Below, in pieces: positions 15,156-24,281 of a stretch of 57,649 nucleotides of DNA. The position numbers and the translations under genes were made by a program. Position 1 is the stretch's first letter. Every line of letters starts with the position of its first letter. This DNA comes from JAWXTK01 sp044433645 (GTDB lineage: Bacteria > Bacteroidota > Bacteroidia > Bacteroidales > Rikenellaceae): contig JAWXTK010000013.1 of NCBI GenBank assembly GCA_044433645.1, positions 1-57,649 on the forward strand, given 5' to 3'. The notes beneath the pieces were generated by a model that worked only from the letters and a program-made list of their open reading frames with translations, was not told the DNA's origin and made no database searches.

Positions 15156-16145
15156 TTAGAACATTCCGAAAAGACTAACGGCTATTGTGTTAGTGTTGTC
15201 ATCACTTGCATAATCAGCGTAAGTGTAGTTAAGCATAGCTCTGAAATATTTTATAGGACGATAAGACAAGCCTACTGTGTAGTTAGTTTGATTATAGTTC
15301 TTGTTTGTAGAATCTAGCATAAAGAAATCGTAGCGAGCTGCAAGATTAAATTTAGGAGTAATATTGTAAGCTACTAAACCATAAATACTTTTGCTAATAA
15401 CGTCGTCTTTACTCAAGAAAGATAAGTCAGAATCACCCAAGTAAGCCTCAGTTCTTACTGTAACTTTATCGTTTGAGTACATTGCACCTGCTGAGAAAAG
15501 GTCGCGTTTGTCATAGTTTGCGCCTGTTTCAGCTTTGTAGTAAGATGCTGTAAGTTTAAATTCTTTGATAGGTCTTGCGATAAGTCTAGCTGAAATATCT
15601 TTAGATTTGTTTGCATCTGAGCTGTTGCCACCCTCGCCGTTAAATACACCTAAATCATAGCTAAGATAATCAAAATCATCACCTTTAATGATTCTACCAT
15701 AAGCAGTAAGACCTATGTCTGCGAATGAAGATGCTGATTTATAAACCGAGCTTATGCCCTGCAACATTCTAAGTCCTAGAGGGTACTCGATAAATTCCAT
15801 GCCTGTTGGTGATGCGTCTGTGTTCTCAAGAGAGAAAGGCACTTTGTATTGACCAAGTTTTAGGTTGAAATATTTGCAAGGTGTATAGCCCACAAAACCG
15901 TCAACTAAAGAAGGGCCTTTAAGGTCTGATTGGATAGTATAAAGGAATTGATCGCCTATAGTTCCCTTGATGCTCAAACGAACTCTTTGCACAGAGAAGC
16001 CATTAGCGTCTTCGTTAGCTGAGTATGAACCTTGCACATAACCCGAAATTTTAGGAAATTCAATTTTTGTTTTTTTCTCCTCGCTCTCTTGCGCTACTGC
16101 CAACAGTGTAGATAGTGTAAAAATCAGTGTAAAAATCTTTTTCAT
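15156..16145 (-). CDS. phosphate-selective porin O/P-type outer-membrane porin
   Basis: A 329-residue outer-membrane beta-barrel protein. A Sec signal peptide (cleavage near residue 18, after A-V-A) is followed by a long series of amphipathic strands. The sequence ends in Phe (S-L-F-G-M-F), as expected for barrel assembly. The early segment K-I-S-G-Y-V-Q-G-S-Y-S, the L-G-Q-Y-K-V-P-F-S-L-E motif and the D-G-F-V-G-Y-T strand resemble the OprO/OprP porin family. Phosphate specificity is a family label only. It diverges from ugd and has a minus-strand -7 box at 16172-16179. Confidence 0.82.
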   Translation of the reverse strand: MKKIFTLIFTLSTLLAVAQESEEKKTKIEFPKISGYVQGSYSANEDANGFSVQRVRLSIKGTIGDQFLYTIQSDLKGPSLVDGFVGYTPCKYFNLKLGQYKVPFSLENTDASPTGMEFIEYPLGLRMLQGISSVYKSASSFADIGLTAYGRIIKGDDFDYLSYDLGVFNGEGGNSSDANKSKDISARLIARPIKEFKLTASYYKAETGANYDKRDLFSAGAMYSNDKVTVRTEAYLGDSDLSFLSKDDVISKSIYGLVAYNITPKFNLAARYDFFMLDSTNKNYNQTNYTVGLSYRPIKYFRAMLNYTYADYASDDNTNTIAVSLFGMF

Positions 16146-16171
16146 AATTTCTTTTCTTTAAAATATTTCTG

Positions 16172-16179
16172 CAAAAATA
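16172..16179 (-). promoter_or_regulatory. -7 box of porin gene
   Basis: Read on the minus strand this is TATTTTTG, an exact TAnnTTTG match, 26 nt before the porin ATG. No TTTG is found at the -33 position. Confidence 0.4.
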
Positions 16180-16265
16180 CGCATTATCTGCTGAAAGTGT
16201 ATACGTTTTTGTACTTAAATTGTAATAATATTTTAGCTCAGCTAATAAATTCTAAGAAAAAATAC

Positions 16266-16273
16266 TATTTTTG
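16266..16273 (+). promoter_or_regulatory. -7 box of ugd
   Basis: TATTTTTG, an exact TAnnTTTG match, lies 23 nt before the ugd ATG. The -33 region is not recognisable. Confidence 0.4.
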
Positions 16274-16296
16274 TGCTAATAAAAACAAAGAACAAC

Positions 16297-17610
16297 ATGA
16301 AAATTGCAATTGTAGGTACAGGTTATGTAGGTTTAGTCTCGGGGGCATGTTTTGCCGAAATGGGGGTAACTGTTACGTGCGTAGATATTAATCAAGAGAA
16401 AATAAATAAGCTACTTAGTGGCATAATGCCTATTTACGAACCAGGTCTAGATGAGCTAGTTAGACGTAATGTTGCCTCACAAAGGCTTAATTTCACAACT
16501 AATCTTTGCTCTGTGCTAGATGATGTAGATTTAGTGTTTAGTGCTGTGGGAACTCCTCCAGATGAGGACGGTAGCGCAGATTTGAGTTATGTATTAAATG
16601 TTGCGCGCGAGATAGGCCGTAATATTAATAAATATGTGGTGGTTGTAACCAAGAGCACAGTGCCCGTAGGCACAGCCAAAAAAGTTAGACAAACGATTCA
16701 AGAAGAACTAGATAAACGAGGCTCAGAAATAGAATTTGACGTGGCATCTAACCCCGAATTTTTAAAAGAAGGCGCAGCTATCAAAGACTTTATGAACCCA
16801 GACAGAGTGGTAATAGGCGTTGAAAGCGAAAAAGCTCAAGGGATATTAGACAAACTTTATCGCCCATTTACCCTCAACGGCTACCGTCTACTATTTATGG
16901 ATGTGCCCTCGGCTGAGATGACTAAATACGCAGCTAACGCTATGTTGGCCACCAGAATAAGCTTTATGAACGACATAGCCAACCTTTGCGAGAGAGTTGG
17001 TGCTAATGTAGACAATGTGCGCAGAGGTGTGGGCACAGACCTTAGGATAGGCAACAGATTTTTATACCCAGGCTGTGGCTACGGAGGCAGTTGTTTCCCT
17101 AAAGACGTGAAGGCCCTAGCTCAAACGGGCAAAGAAAACGGCTACACCATGCAGGTGTTAGAAGCAGTAGAGGCTGTTAATGAAAATCAAAAAAATGTGG
17201 TTTTTAATAAGCTTAGCGAGGCTTTCTCAGGCGAGCTTAAGGGTTTAACAGTAGCTATTTGGGGTCTATCGTTTAAGCCCGAGACCGACGATATGCGCGA
17301 AGCTCCAGCCTTGGTTGTAATAGAAAAATTAATGGCTAGAGGTGTTAAAATCAAAGTTTTTGACCCAGTGGCTATGGACGAGGGGCGCAGAATCTTGTCC
17401 GATGATATAGAGTTTTGTGATAGCATTTATCAGTGTGCCGAAGGTTGCGACGCTGTGGCAGTAATGACAGAGTGGAAACAATTTAAACTTCCTCGTTGGG
17501 AAGATATCATAGCGAGTATGCGTGGCAGGGTGGTAGTTGACGGACGTAACGTATATAACCCTAGCGAGATGGCCGAGCTAGGCATAAATTACTATTGTAT
17601 AGGTAAATAA
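16297..17610 (+). CDS. ugd: UDP-glucose 6-dehydrogenase
   Basis: A 437-residue NAD-dependent enzyme that oxidises UDP-glucose twice to UDP-glucuronate, a precursor for capsule, exopolysaccharide and LPS sugars. The ATG at 16297 is preferred over an in-frame ATG 24 nt upstream because the Rossmann motif GTGYVGLVSG should begin at about residue 7 and the upstream ATG lies in the promoter. Catalytic Cys266 is in GGSCFPKD, and T-K-S-T-V-P-V-G-T and the substrate-binding L-Y-P-G-C-G-Y are present. The C-terminal domain is complete. No capsule cluster surrounds it. ddh follows after 60 nt with its own promoter-like sequence. Confidence 0.92.
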   Translation: MKIAIVGTGYVGLVSGACFAEMGVTVTCVDINQEKINKLLSGIMPIYEPGLDELVRRNVASQRLNFTTNLCSVLDDVDLVFSAVGTPPDEDGSADLSYVLNVAREIGRNINKYVVVVTKSTVPVGTAKKVRQTIQEELDKRGSEIEFDVASNPEFLKEGAAIKDFMNPDRVVIGVESEKAQGILDKLYRPFTLNGYRLLFMDVPSAEMTKYAANAMLATRISFMNDIANLCERVGANVDNVRRGVGTDLRIGNRFLYPGCGYGGSCFPKDVKALAQTGKENGYTMQVLEAVEAVNENQKNVVFNKLSEAFSGELKGLTVAIWGLSFKPETDDMREAPALVVIEKLMARGVKIKVFDPVAMDEGRRILSDDIEFCDSIYQCAEGCDAVAVMTEWKQFKLPRWEDIIASMRGRVVVDGRNVYNPSEMAELGINYYCIGK

Positions 17611-17641
17611 TTGTTATATTTACCAAAAAGTATTATCTTTG
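17610..17641 (+). promoter_or_regulatory. candidate ddh promoter
   Basis: ATTG (17610-17613) is followed after 20 nt by TATCTTTG (17634-17641), an exact TAnnTTTG -7 box, 29 nt before the ddh start. Confidence 0.5.
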
Positions 17642-17670
17642 TCATCGCAAAAAATAATACTTTTAAATAT

Positions 17671-18567
17671 ATGAAAAAATTTAGAGCTGCCGTAATTGGT
17701 TACGGCAATATCGGCAAATTTGTTGTTGAGGCAATAGATGCTGCACCTGACTTTGAACTAGCAGGTGTTGTTCGTCGCGATTCTAGCAATGTTCCATTTG
17801 AACTTTCTAAGACTCCAGTAGTTGATTCTATCGAAAAACTAGAAGGCGTTGACGTTGCAATTCTTTGTACTCCAACACGTAGCGTGCAAGAGCATGCAGA
17901 AAAAATCCTTGCTATGGGCATTAACACTGTTGATAGCTTTGATATTCACTCAAAAATCGTTGCTCTTCGCGCTGATTTGAGCAAAGTTGCAGCAGCAAAC
18001 AATTCAGTAGCTATTATCTCTGCTGGTTGGGATCCAGGAAGTGACTCAGTAGTTCGTGCTTTGCTTGAGGCTTGTGCACCTAAAGGTATCACTTACACTA
18101 ACTTCGGTCCAGGTATGAGTATGGGTCACACTGTATGTGTGAAAAGTAAAGCAGGTGTTAAAGCAGCACTTTCTATGACTATCCCTACTGGTACGGGCAT
18201 ACACCGTCGTATGGTTTACATCGAATTAGAAGACGGAGCTGATTTCTCTCAGGTTGCTAACAGCATCAAAATCGACCCTTACTTTTCAAGCGACGAAACT
18301 CACGTTATGCAAGTTGAGTGCGTAGATGCTCTTTTGGACATGGGTCACGGAGTTAATCTAACTCGTAAAGGTGTTTCAGGCAAGACTCAAAACCAATTAT
18401 TTGAGTTCAACATGAAAATCAACAACCCAGCCTTGACTGCTCAAATCTTGATTTCTTGTGCTAGAGCTAGCTTTGCACAAGCAGCTGGTTGCTATACTAT
18501 GATAGAAATTCCTATGATAGATATGCTTTACGGCGAGAAAGAAGAATTGATCAAAAGCCTAGTATAA
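17671..18567 (+). CDS. ddh: meso-diaminopimelate D-dehydrogenase
   Basis: A 298-residue NADPH-dependent enzyme. It makes meso-2,6-diaminopimelate directly from tetrahydrodipicolinate and ammonia, a one-step branch of lysine and peptidoglycan synthesis found in some Bacteroidetes, Firmicutes and Actinobacteria. The N-terminal dinucleotide motif V-I-G-Y-G-N-I-G-K lies at residues 8-16. A mid-protein S-A-G-W-D-P-G-S-D-S segment and F-G-P-G-M-S-M-G-H-T are typical for Ddh. The ATG at 17671 is chosen because the open frame before it includes the promoter and lacks family similarity. Terminated by a strong hairpin at 18590-18622. Confidence 0.93.
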   Translation: MKKFRAAVIGYGNIGKFVVEAIDAAPDFELAGVVRRDSSNVPFELSKTPVVDSIEKLEGVDVAILCTPTRSVQEHAEKILAMGINTVDSFDIHSKIVALRADLSKVAAANNSVAIISAGWDPGSDSVVRALLEACAPKGITYTNFGPGMSMGHTVCVKSKAGVKAALSMTIPTGTGIHRRMVYIELEDGADFSQVANSIKIDPYFSSDETHVMQVECVDALLDMGHGVNLTRKGVSGKTQNQLFEFNMKINNPALTAQILISCARASFAQAAGCYTMIEIPMIDMLYGEKEELIKSLV

Positions 18568-18589
18568 TATAATTTATACTATTTTTTAT

Positions 18590-18622
18590 AAAGGATGCGA
18601 CTTAATAAAAGTCGCATCCTTT
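18590..18622 (+). terminator. intrinsic terminator of ddh
   Basis: Perfect 14-bp stem (18590-18603 with 18609-18622), 5-nt loop, and a T-run directly after it. Confidence 0.9.
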
Positions 18623-18651
18623 TTTTATTTTTAAAAAAAATTAATTTTTAC

Positions 18652-18682
18652 TTTGATTTCTCAAAATAAAAATATAACTTTG
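18652..18682 (+). promoter_or_regulatory. xyl operon promoter
   Basis: TTTG (18652-18655), exactly 19 nt, then TAACTTTG (18675-18682). This is a perfect match to the Bacteroidetes -33/-7 consensus and lies about 45 nt before xylB. Confidence 0.85.
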
Positions 18683-18726
18683 TTAGTAACCTAAAAGAAA
18701 TAAAACTAACTGTAAAATAAGAACTT

Positions 18727-20205
18727 ATGAAAACTATAGGAATAGATGTGGGTAGCTCATCTATTAAAGTGTCGCTGATGGACATCACATCGGGTGAGGC
18801 TTTAAGCTCTGTGACTTTGCCTGAAGTTGAAATGCCTATGTGTGCCCTGCAAACGGGTTGGGCTGAACAAGACCCTAATATGTGGTGGTCTTATGTATGT
18901 GATGCAATCAAAACCATAGGGCGTGAATACCCCTTAAGCGAAGTTGCAGCCATAGGTATTAGTTATCAGATGCACGGTCTAGTGTGCCTGAATGCTAACG
19001 GCGAGCCTTTGAGAAAATCTATTATATGGTGTGATTCCAGAGCCGTAGAAATTGGTGAGAAAGCCCTAAAAGAGATAGGTGAAAGTGAATGTTTGGCTAG
19101 AGTGCTAAACTCACCAGGCAACTTTACTGCATCTAAACTTGCGTGGGTCAAAGCCAACGAACCTGAGCTTTATGCTGAAATCAAATATTTTTTACTGCCA
19201 GGCGATTACATTGCCTACAAACTCTCGGGCGATATCGCTACAACTTCATCGGGCCTATCCGAGCAAATTCTTTGGGACTTCAAAGATGATAAACGTGCAG
19301 ATTTCATAGCCGAATATTTTGGCATAGAACTAGATAAAATCCCAACGGATAAACCTTCAATAGGAATTCAAGCCCTAACAGATGCTAAGACCGAGAAATT
19401 CTTGGGCATCAAACAAGGCACACCTATATCATATAGAGCAGGCGACCAACCCAACAATGCCTTCTCACTAAATGTTATGGAAAGTGGCGAGATAGCAGCT
19501 ACGGGAGGTACTTCGGGCGTAGTTTACGGGGTTACATCTCTGCCTAAAGCCGACGAGCAAAGCAGGGTAAACACTTTCTTGCACGTGAATCACACTAGCG
19601 AAAAACCTAGCTATGGAGTATTATTGTGCATAAATGGCGCAGGTAGTTTAAATGCTTGGGCTCGCAGAACTTTTGCTCCTGAGTTAAGTTATAATGAGAT
19701 TAATGATCTTTGTAGTCAAGCTCCAGCCTCTAGCGACGGGGTAAATTTATTCCCCTTTGGTAATGGCGCCGAGCGTATGTTGGGCAATAAAACCACAGGT
19801 GCAGCCATTAATAATGTAGAGTTTAATCGCCACACCAGAGCTCATATTTTGCGCGCAACTCAAGAGAGCATAGCCTACGCATTTAGATACGGTATAGACA
19901 TAATGAAACAAGTGGGACTTGAGCCTAAGGTGATTAGAGCTGGCAAGGCTAATTTGTTTTTAAGCCCTCTCTTTAGAGAGACTTTGGCTACACTGTGTGA
20001 TGTTACAATAGAGCTTTACAACACAGACGGCGCTTTGGGTGCAGCACGTGGAGCAGCTCTTGGCGCAGGACTTTTTGATAGTCGTGAGCAGGCATTTGCT
20101 TCACTTAAAAAACTAGAGACCATAAACTCAAACTCTGAGATAAAACAAGTCCTAGAGGAAGGTTACCAAAAATGGAAAAATCAACTTTTAAAAAATATTT
20201 ATTAA
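18727..20205 (+). CDS. xylB: xylulokinase
   Basis: A 492-residue FGGY-family kinase phosphorylating D-xylulose to xylulose 5-phosphate for entry into the pentose phosphate pathway. The N-terminal phosphate-binding motif is DVGSSSIKVS. The substrate region carries S-Y-Q-M-H-G-L and I-I-W-C-D-S-R-A, and the catalytic Asp is in R-A-G-D-Q-P-N-N-A. The second FGGY domain is complete to the C-terminus. It is the first gene of xylB-xylA-porter, all on the plus strand with 20-22 nt gaps, which fixes the substrate as xylulose. No XylR-type regulator is adjacent. Confidence 0.94.
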   Translation: MKTIGIDVGSSSIKVSLMDITSGEALSSVTLPEVEMPMCALQTGWAEQDPNMWWSYVCDAIKTIGREYPLSEVAAIGISYQMHGLVCLNANGEPLRKSIIWCDSRAVEIGEKALKEIGESECLARVLNSPGNFTASKLAWVKANEPELYAEIKYFLLPGDYIAYKLSGDIATTSSGLSEQILWDFKDDKRADFIAEYFGIELDKIPTDKPSIGIQALTDAKTEKFLGIKQGTPISYRAGDQPNNAFSLNVMESGEIAATGGTSGVVYGVTSLPKADEQSRVNTFLHVNHTSEKPSYGVLLCINGAGSLNAWARRTFAPELSYNEINDLCSQAPASSDGVNLFPFGNGAERMLGNKTTGAAINNVEFNRHTRAHILRATQESIAYAFRYGIDIMKQVGLEPKVIRAGKANLFLSPLFRETLATLCDVTIELYNTDGALGAARGAALGAGLFDSREQAFASLKKLETINSNSEIKQVLEEGYQKWKNQLLKNIY

Positions 20206-20227
20206 TCATTAAAACCTAAAAAATACT

Positions 20228-21538
20228 ATGAGCACATTATTTTCAGACATTGAAAAAATCTGTTACGAAGGACCAGAGTCAAAAAATCCTTTAGCATTTC
20301 GTTGGTACGACGAAAACAAAGTAGTTGCAGGCAAAACTCTTAAAGAGCACATGCGCTTTGCAATAGCTTACTGGCACTCATTTGGTGGTGACGGTAGCGA
20401 TCCTTTCGGAAGTGCAACTCACGCTTTCCCATGGCAAATGGAGGCAGACGTAGTTAAAGCTGCTAAAATGAAAATGGACGCTGCTTTTGAATTTTTCGTA
20501 AAAATTGGCGCTCCTTACTATTGTTTCCACGATGTTGACCTTATCGCTGAGGGCGAAACTGTAGAAGACTATGAGGCTAACATGAAAGAAATCGTTGCTT
20601 ATGCTAAGAAAAAACAAGCTGAGACAGGCATTAAACTTTTGTGGGGTACAGCTAACGTATTTAGCAACCCTCGTTATATGAACGGAGCTGCTACTAACCC
20701 TGATTTTGATGCTGTGGCTTATGCTGCTACTCAAATCAAATGCGCTATTGACGCAACTATCGAACTAGGTGGCGAAAACTACGTATTCTGGGGAGGTCGC
20801 GAGGGCTATATGTCTCTACTTAACACAAAAATGAAAAGCGAAAAAGCTCACTTAGCTATGATGCTAACTAAAGCTAGAGACTATGCAAGAAGCAAAGGTT
20901 TCACAGGAACTTTCCTAATTGAGCCTAAGCCTATGGAGCCTACTAAACACCAATACGACTTTGATACTGAGACAGTTATCGGTTTCTTAAAAGCTAACGG
21001 ACTTGACAAAGATTTCAAAGTTAACATTGAGGTTAACCACGCAACACTTGCAGGTCACACTTTTGAGCACGAACTTCAAACAGCAGCTGACGCAGGCCTA
21101 CTTGGTAGCATAGATGCTAACCGTGGTGATGCTCAAAATGGCTGGGACACAGACCAATTCCCTATCAACCTACAAGAAAGCGTTGAGGCTTGGATGGTTA
21201 TCCTTAAAGCAGGTGGCCTAGGTTCAGGTGGTGTAAACTTTGATGCTAAAATTCGTCGTAATTCTACAAATGTAGAAGATTTGTTCATCGCTCACGTAGC
21301 AGCTATGGATACATTTGCACGCGCACTTATTATTGCAGATGAAGTACTAAATTCTTCTCCTTACCAAGCTATGGTAACTGAGCGTTACAGCTCGTTTGAT
21401 AGTGGTATGGGAGCTAAGTTTGAGGCAGGTGAGTTATCTTTAGAGGATTTGCGTAACTACGCAGCGAGCACAGGGGAGCCAAAAACTATTAGTGGACAAC
21501 AAGAAAAATACGAACAACTAATATCTATGTACATTTAA
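20228..21538 (+). CDS. xylA: xylose isomerase
   Basis: A 436-residue TIM-barrel enzyme interconverting D-xylose and D-xylulose with two divalent metals. Family landmarks are present: catalytic His in C-F-H-D-V-D, W-G-G-R-E-G-Y, metal ligands in E-P-K-P-M-E-P-T-K-H-Q-Y-D and V-N-H-A-T-L-A-G-H-T, and the D-A-N-R-G-D motif. Length fits the 440-residue class II enzymes such as E. coli XylA. Together with xylB and the porter it forms a complete xylose catabolic unit. Confidence 0.97.
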   Translation: MSTLFSDIEKICYEGPESKNPLAFRWYDENKVVAGKTLKEHMRFAIAYWHSFGGDGSDPFGSATHAFPWQMEADVVKAAKMKMDAAFEFFVKIGAPYYCFHDVDLIAEGETVEDYEANMKEIVAYAKKKQAETGIKLLWGTANVFSNPRYMNGAATNPDFDAVAYAATQIKCAIDATIELGGENYVFWGGREGYMSLLNTKMKSEKAHLAMMLTKARDYARSKGFTGTFLIEPKPMEPTKHQYDFDTETVIGFLKANGLDKDFKVNIEVNHATLAGHTFEHELQTAADAGLLGSIDANRGDAQNGWDTDQFPINLQESVEAWMVILKAGGLGSGGVNFDAKIRRNSTNVEDLFIAHVAAMDTFARALIIADEVLNSSPYQAMVTERYSSFDSGMGAKFEAGELSLEDLRNYAASTGEPKTISGQQEKYEQLISMYI

Positions 21539-21558
21539 TCCCTAAAATGTAACCTAAA

Positions 21559-22971
21559 ATGAAAAAAACTGGAAGTTATTTAATGTTTATTACCCTAGTA
21601 GCTACTCTTGGAGGTCTACTATTTGGTTATGACACAGCAGTTATATCAGGAACTGTAAAATATCTTAGATTAAACTTTATCGACCCTTTGCAATTAGCCG
21701 AAGCAGCTGCCAACTCACTAGAAGGATTCCTTGTATCTAGTGCTTTGATTGGTTGTATTATCGGAGGTCTTATCGGAGGGTTCTTATCTAATAAATTTGG
21801 TCGTAAAAATAGTCTTTTATTTGCGGCGGCTCTATTTATTATCTCTGCTTTGGGTTCTGCCTTCCCAGAAATGGGCATGGGCGCAGGAGCTCCAGTGCAC
21901 GAATTTTTGACTCCTTTTGTGCTGTTCCGTATCTTAGGAGGTATAGGCGTGGGTCTAGCATCTATGCTATCACCTATGTATATCGCTGAGATTGCACCAG
22001 CCGAAAGACGTGGCTCGCTAGTTTCGTGGAATCAATTTGCTATTATCTTTGGTATGTTGGTAGTTTATTTTGTGAACTACTATATCGCTCGCTCAGGCGA
22101 CGAACAATGGATTACCGATACAGGATGGCGTATGATGTTCCTTTCGGAGGTTATTCCAGCGAGTTTATTGCTTATTTTGGTTAGCTTAGTACCAAAAAGT
22201 CCACGTTGGCTTATGATGAAAGGCCTTGATGATGAGGCTATTAGCGTGCTTAAAAAAGTCAACTGTACTAATGATGTAACTAAACAAGTTGGCGAGATTA
22301 AACACTCACTTAAAGGCGTTGCTAGCAGCAAATTGTTTGCTTATGGCACAGGCGTTGTTATCGTAGGTCTTTTGATTGCTACTTTCCAACAATTTATTGG
22401 TATCAACGTAGTGCTTTACTATGCTCCTGAAATTTTCCGTGGCATGGGTATGAGCACAGATGCTGCTTTGTTCCAAACTATTTTGGTGGGTATCATCAAC
22501 CTTTCGTTTACTGTTGTAGCGATATTTACTGTAGATAGGTTTGGCCGTCGTCCACTTATGATGATAGGTAGTGCAGGTATGGCTATTAGCATGTTTGTGC
22601 TTGGTACTCTATTCTTCACAGGTAGCATGGGCATGGGTGCCTTGATAGCTATGTTGGTTTACACAGCTGCGTTTGCTATGAGCTGGGGTCCTATCTGTTG
22701 GGTTCTTCTATCTGAGATCTTCCCTAACAGCATACGCTCTAAAGCTATGGCCTTGGCAGTTGCATCTCAATGGATAGCTAACTATTTGGTGTCATGGACT
22801 TTCCCTATGATGGACAAAAATTCATTCTTGGTTGAGACTTTCCACAATGGTTTCTCATACTGGGTTTACGGTGTGATGGCAGTTATCTCTGCTATTATCA
22901 TCTGGAAATTCGTTCCTGAGACTAAAGGTAAAAGCCTAGAGCAAATGGAATATTTGTTTAAGAAAAAATAA
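21559..22971 (+). CDS. xylE: MFS sugar porter, probable D-xylose:H+ symporter
   Basis: A 470-residue inner-membrane transporter with 12 predicted helices. Sugar-porter signatures of the major facilitator superfamily are clear: G-Y-D-T-A-V-I-S-G in helix 1, G-F-L-S-N-K-F-G-R-K between helices 2 and 3, P-K-S-P-R-W-L-M before the central loop, the Q-Q-F-I-G-I-N motif of helix 7, D-R-F-G-R-R-P and the terminal P-E-T-K-G-K-S-L-E. Xylose as substrate is inferred from its place as third gene in the xylBA operon. A strong terminator follows at 22986-23025. Confidence 0.9.
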   Translation: MKKTGSYLMFITLVATLGGLLFGYDTAVISGTVKYLRLNFIDPLQLAEAAANSLEGFLVSSALIGCIIGGLIGGFLSNKFGRKNSLLFAAALFIISALGSAFPEMGMGAGAPVHEFLTPFVLFRILGGIGVGLASMLSPMYIAEIAPAERRGSLVSWNQFAIIFGMLVVYFVNYYIARSGDEQWITDTGWRMMFLSEVIPASLLLILVSLVPKSPRWLMMKGLDDEAISVLKKVNCTNDVTKQVGEIKHSLKGVASSKLFAYGTGVVIVGLLIATFQQFIGINVVLYYAPEIFRGMGMSTDAALFQTILVGIINLSFTVVAIFTVDRFGRRPLMMIGSAGMAISMFVLGTLFFTGSMGMGALIAMLVYTAAFAMSWGPICWVLLSEIFPNSIRSKAMALAVASQWIANYLVSWTFPMMDKNSFLVETFHNGFSYWVYGVMAVISAIIIWKFVPETKGKSLEQMEYLFKKK

Positions 22972-22985
22972 TCACTCCATAAACT

Positions 22986-23025
22986 AAAAAAGGGGGGAAA
23001 GCTTAACGGCTTTCCCCCCTTTTTT
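22986..23025. terminator. strong bidirectional terminator
   Basis: Perfect 17-bp stem (22986-23002 with 23009-23025) with a GGGGGG/CCCCCC core, a 6-nt loop, an A-run before and a T-run after. It ends the xyl operon and faces the convergent leucine-rich-repeat gene. Confidence 0.92.
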
Positions 23026-23037
23026 TAGTTAAAATAC

Positions 23038-24270
23038 TTATTGAGTTATTATCTGAGCAAAAGTCTGCGAGTATCCCGTGTCACTATCCGAAAGAGTATT
23101 CTCTAGTATAGACACTGGCGCCTCAACTGAGCCTACTGTCAAAGTAACCCACTGCGAAGGAGTACCGCTGAGTGCATATTTATTTACATAAGTTAGAGGA
23201 GAGCCCGAAGTAGCCACTTCTAATTCTCTTAAAGCTGTACAATCACTAAAAACATAATCGTTTAGTTCGGTTAACTTAGGCATAGATATACTAACTAGCG
23301 AATAGCAATATTCAAACGCGCTCCCACCAGCAGAGGTAACATTAGGGTAATTCACGCTTTCTAAAGAGACACAAGAGCAAAAATCTCCATCACCAATAGT
23401 CTCCAACACGGGCAGATTAACAGTTTTAAGATTATAACACCAGCTAAATGTCCACCCATTAAATTCTTTTATCAAAGGCATAGACACATACTCTAAAGAT
23501 GTGCAAAAATAAAAAACTTCATCGTCTATTTTAGTTAGAGATTTTAATGTTATATCTTCAAGTGAATAACAATTAGCAAACGCACGACATCCTAAAGAGT
23601 CTAATTTAGGCATATTCACACTTTTAAGTAGATTATTTTCGTAGAAAGCACCAGCGTGCGCCTCTAAAAGTTCAGGAGCGCTAATAGTCTCTAGAGCATA
23701 ATTATATGAAAGACCATAATCTTCTATTGTCTCTAACTTAGGAATATAAAGTTGGTTTAATTTAACATTCCAACACATGCCATATTCTTTCATTTCAGTA
23801 GCTTTAGGCAAGTAAACATACTCTAAAACTGGGCAACAATAGATAGCAACCTCACCAACAACCAAGGCCTTATCAAGATAAAGCTCTTTAAGTCCTTTAC
23901 TACCTGCAAAAATACCTTCTCCTAGTTCAATAACTTCGGGAGCTACCACACTCACAAGAGATATAGGTGCATCAGAGAAACAATATTCTGGTAAATAAGT
24001 AAGGTTAGCAAATTCAATAGTGATTTCTCTAGAGCTAGTCTCCAAAGAAGTTAGAGCAGCGAAAAGTCCCTCAAAATTTTCTTTCGCAAGCGAATCTTCG
24101 TCCTCTATCACCCAATAATCTTCTGCGCTAGGTAAGTTAGTTGCAGACAAAGTATCTAGGCTAACATAAGCCTTTGCAACGCTTGTAGTTACAGTTGGTG
24201 TGGTGTCATCTTTAGAACAAGATGCACACACTAAACAAAAAGCTAATAGTATATAAATATATTTTTTCAT
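23038..24270 (-). CDS. BspA-like leucine-rich-repeat lipoprotein
   Basis: A 410-residue exported lipoprotein (lipobox C-A-S-C, Cys near residue 18, then S-K-D-D as an outer-membrane export-type acidic tail). After a linker (about 20-90) the protein consists of some dozen repeats of about 23 residues with the pattern A/V-F-x-x-C-x-S/A-L-x-x-V-x-L/M-P-x-L/V. This is the Treponema pallidum/BspA type of leucine-rich repeat (LRR_5). Such proteins commonly mediate adhesion or surface protein contacts; the ligand is unknown. It follows a close relative (24282-25505) after an 11-nt gap, so the pair is a tandem duplication within one operon. Confidence 0.85.
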   Translation of the reverse strand: MKKYIYILLAFCLVCASCSKDDTTPTVTTSVAKAYVSLDTLSATNLPSAEDYWVIEDEDSLAKENFEGLFAALTSLETSSREITIEFANLTYLPEYCFSDAPISLVSVVAPEVIELGEGIFAGSKGLKELYLDKALVVGEVAIYCCPVLEYVYLPKATEMKEYGMCWNVKLNQLYIPKLETIEDYGLSYNYALETISAPELLEAHAGAFYENNLLKSVNMPKLDSLGCRAFANCYSLEDITLKSLTKIDDEVFYFCTSLEYVSMPLIKEFNGWTFSWCYNLKTVNLPVLETIGDGDFCSCVSLESVNYPNVTSAGGSAFEYCYSLVSISMPKLTELNDYVFSDCTALRELEVATSGSPLTYVNKYALSGTPSQWVTLTVGSVEAPVSILENTLSDSDTGYSQTFAQIITQ

Positions 24271-24281
24271 AGTAGTTTATC

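Noticed and set aside
16273..16296. Alternative ugd start 24 nt upstream
   Set aside because: It lies directly after a -7 box and would place the ATG at or before the transcription start; MKIAIVGTGYVG is the family N-terminus.
19000..21000. Apparent abundance of CTAG tetranucleotides
   Set aside because: A hand count of about 4-5 per kb is near random expectation for this composition. It shows lack of avoidance, not enrichment, and many Bacteroidetes do not avoid CTAG.
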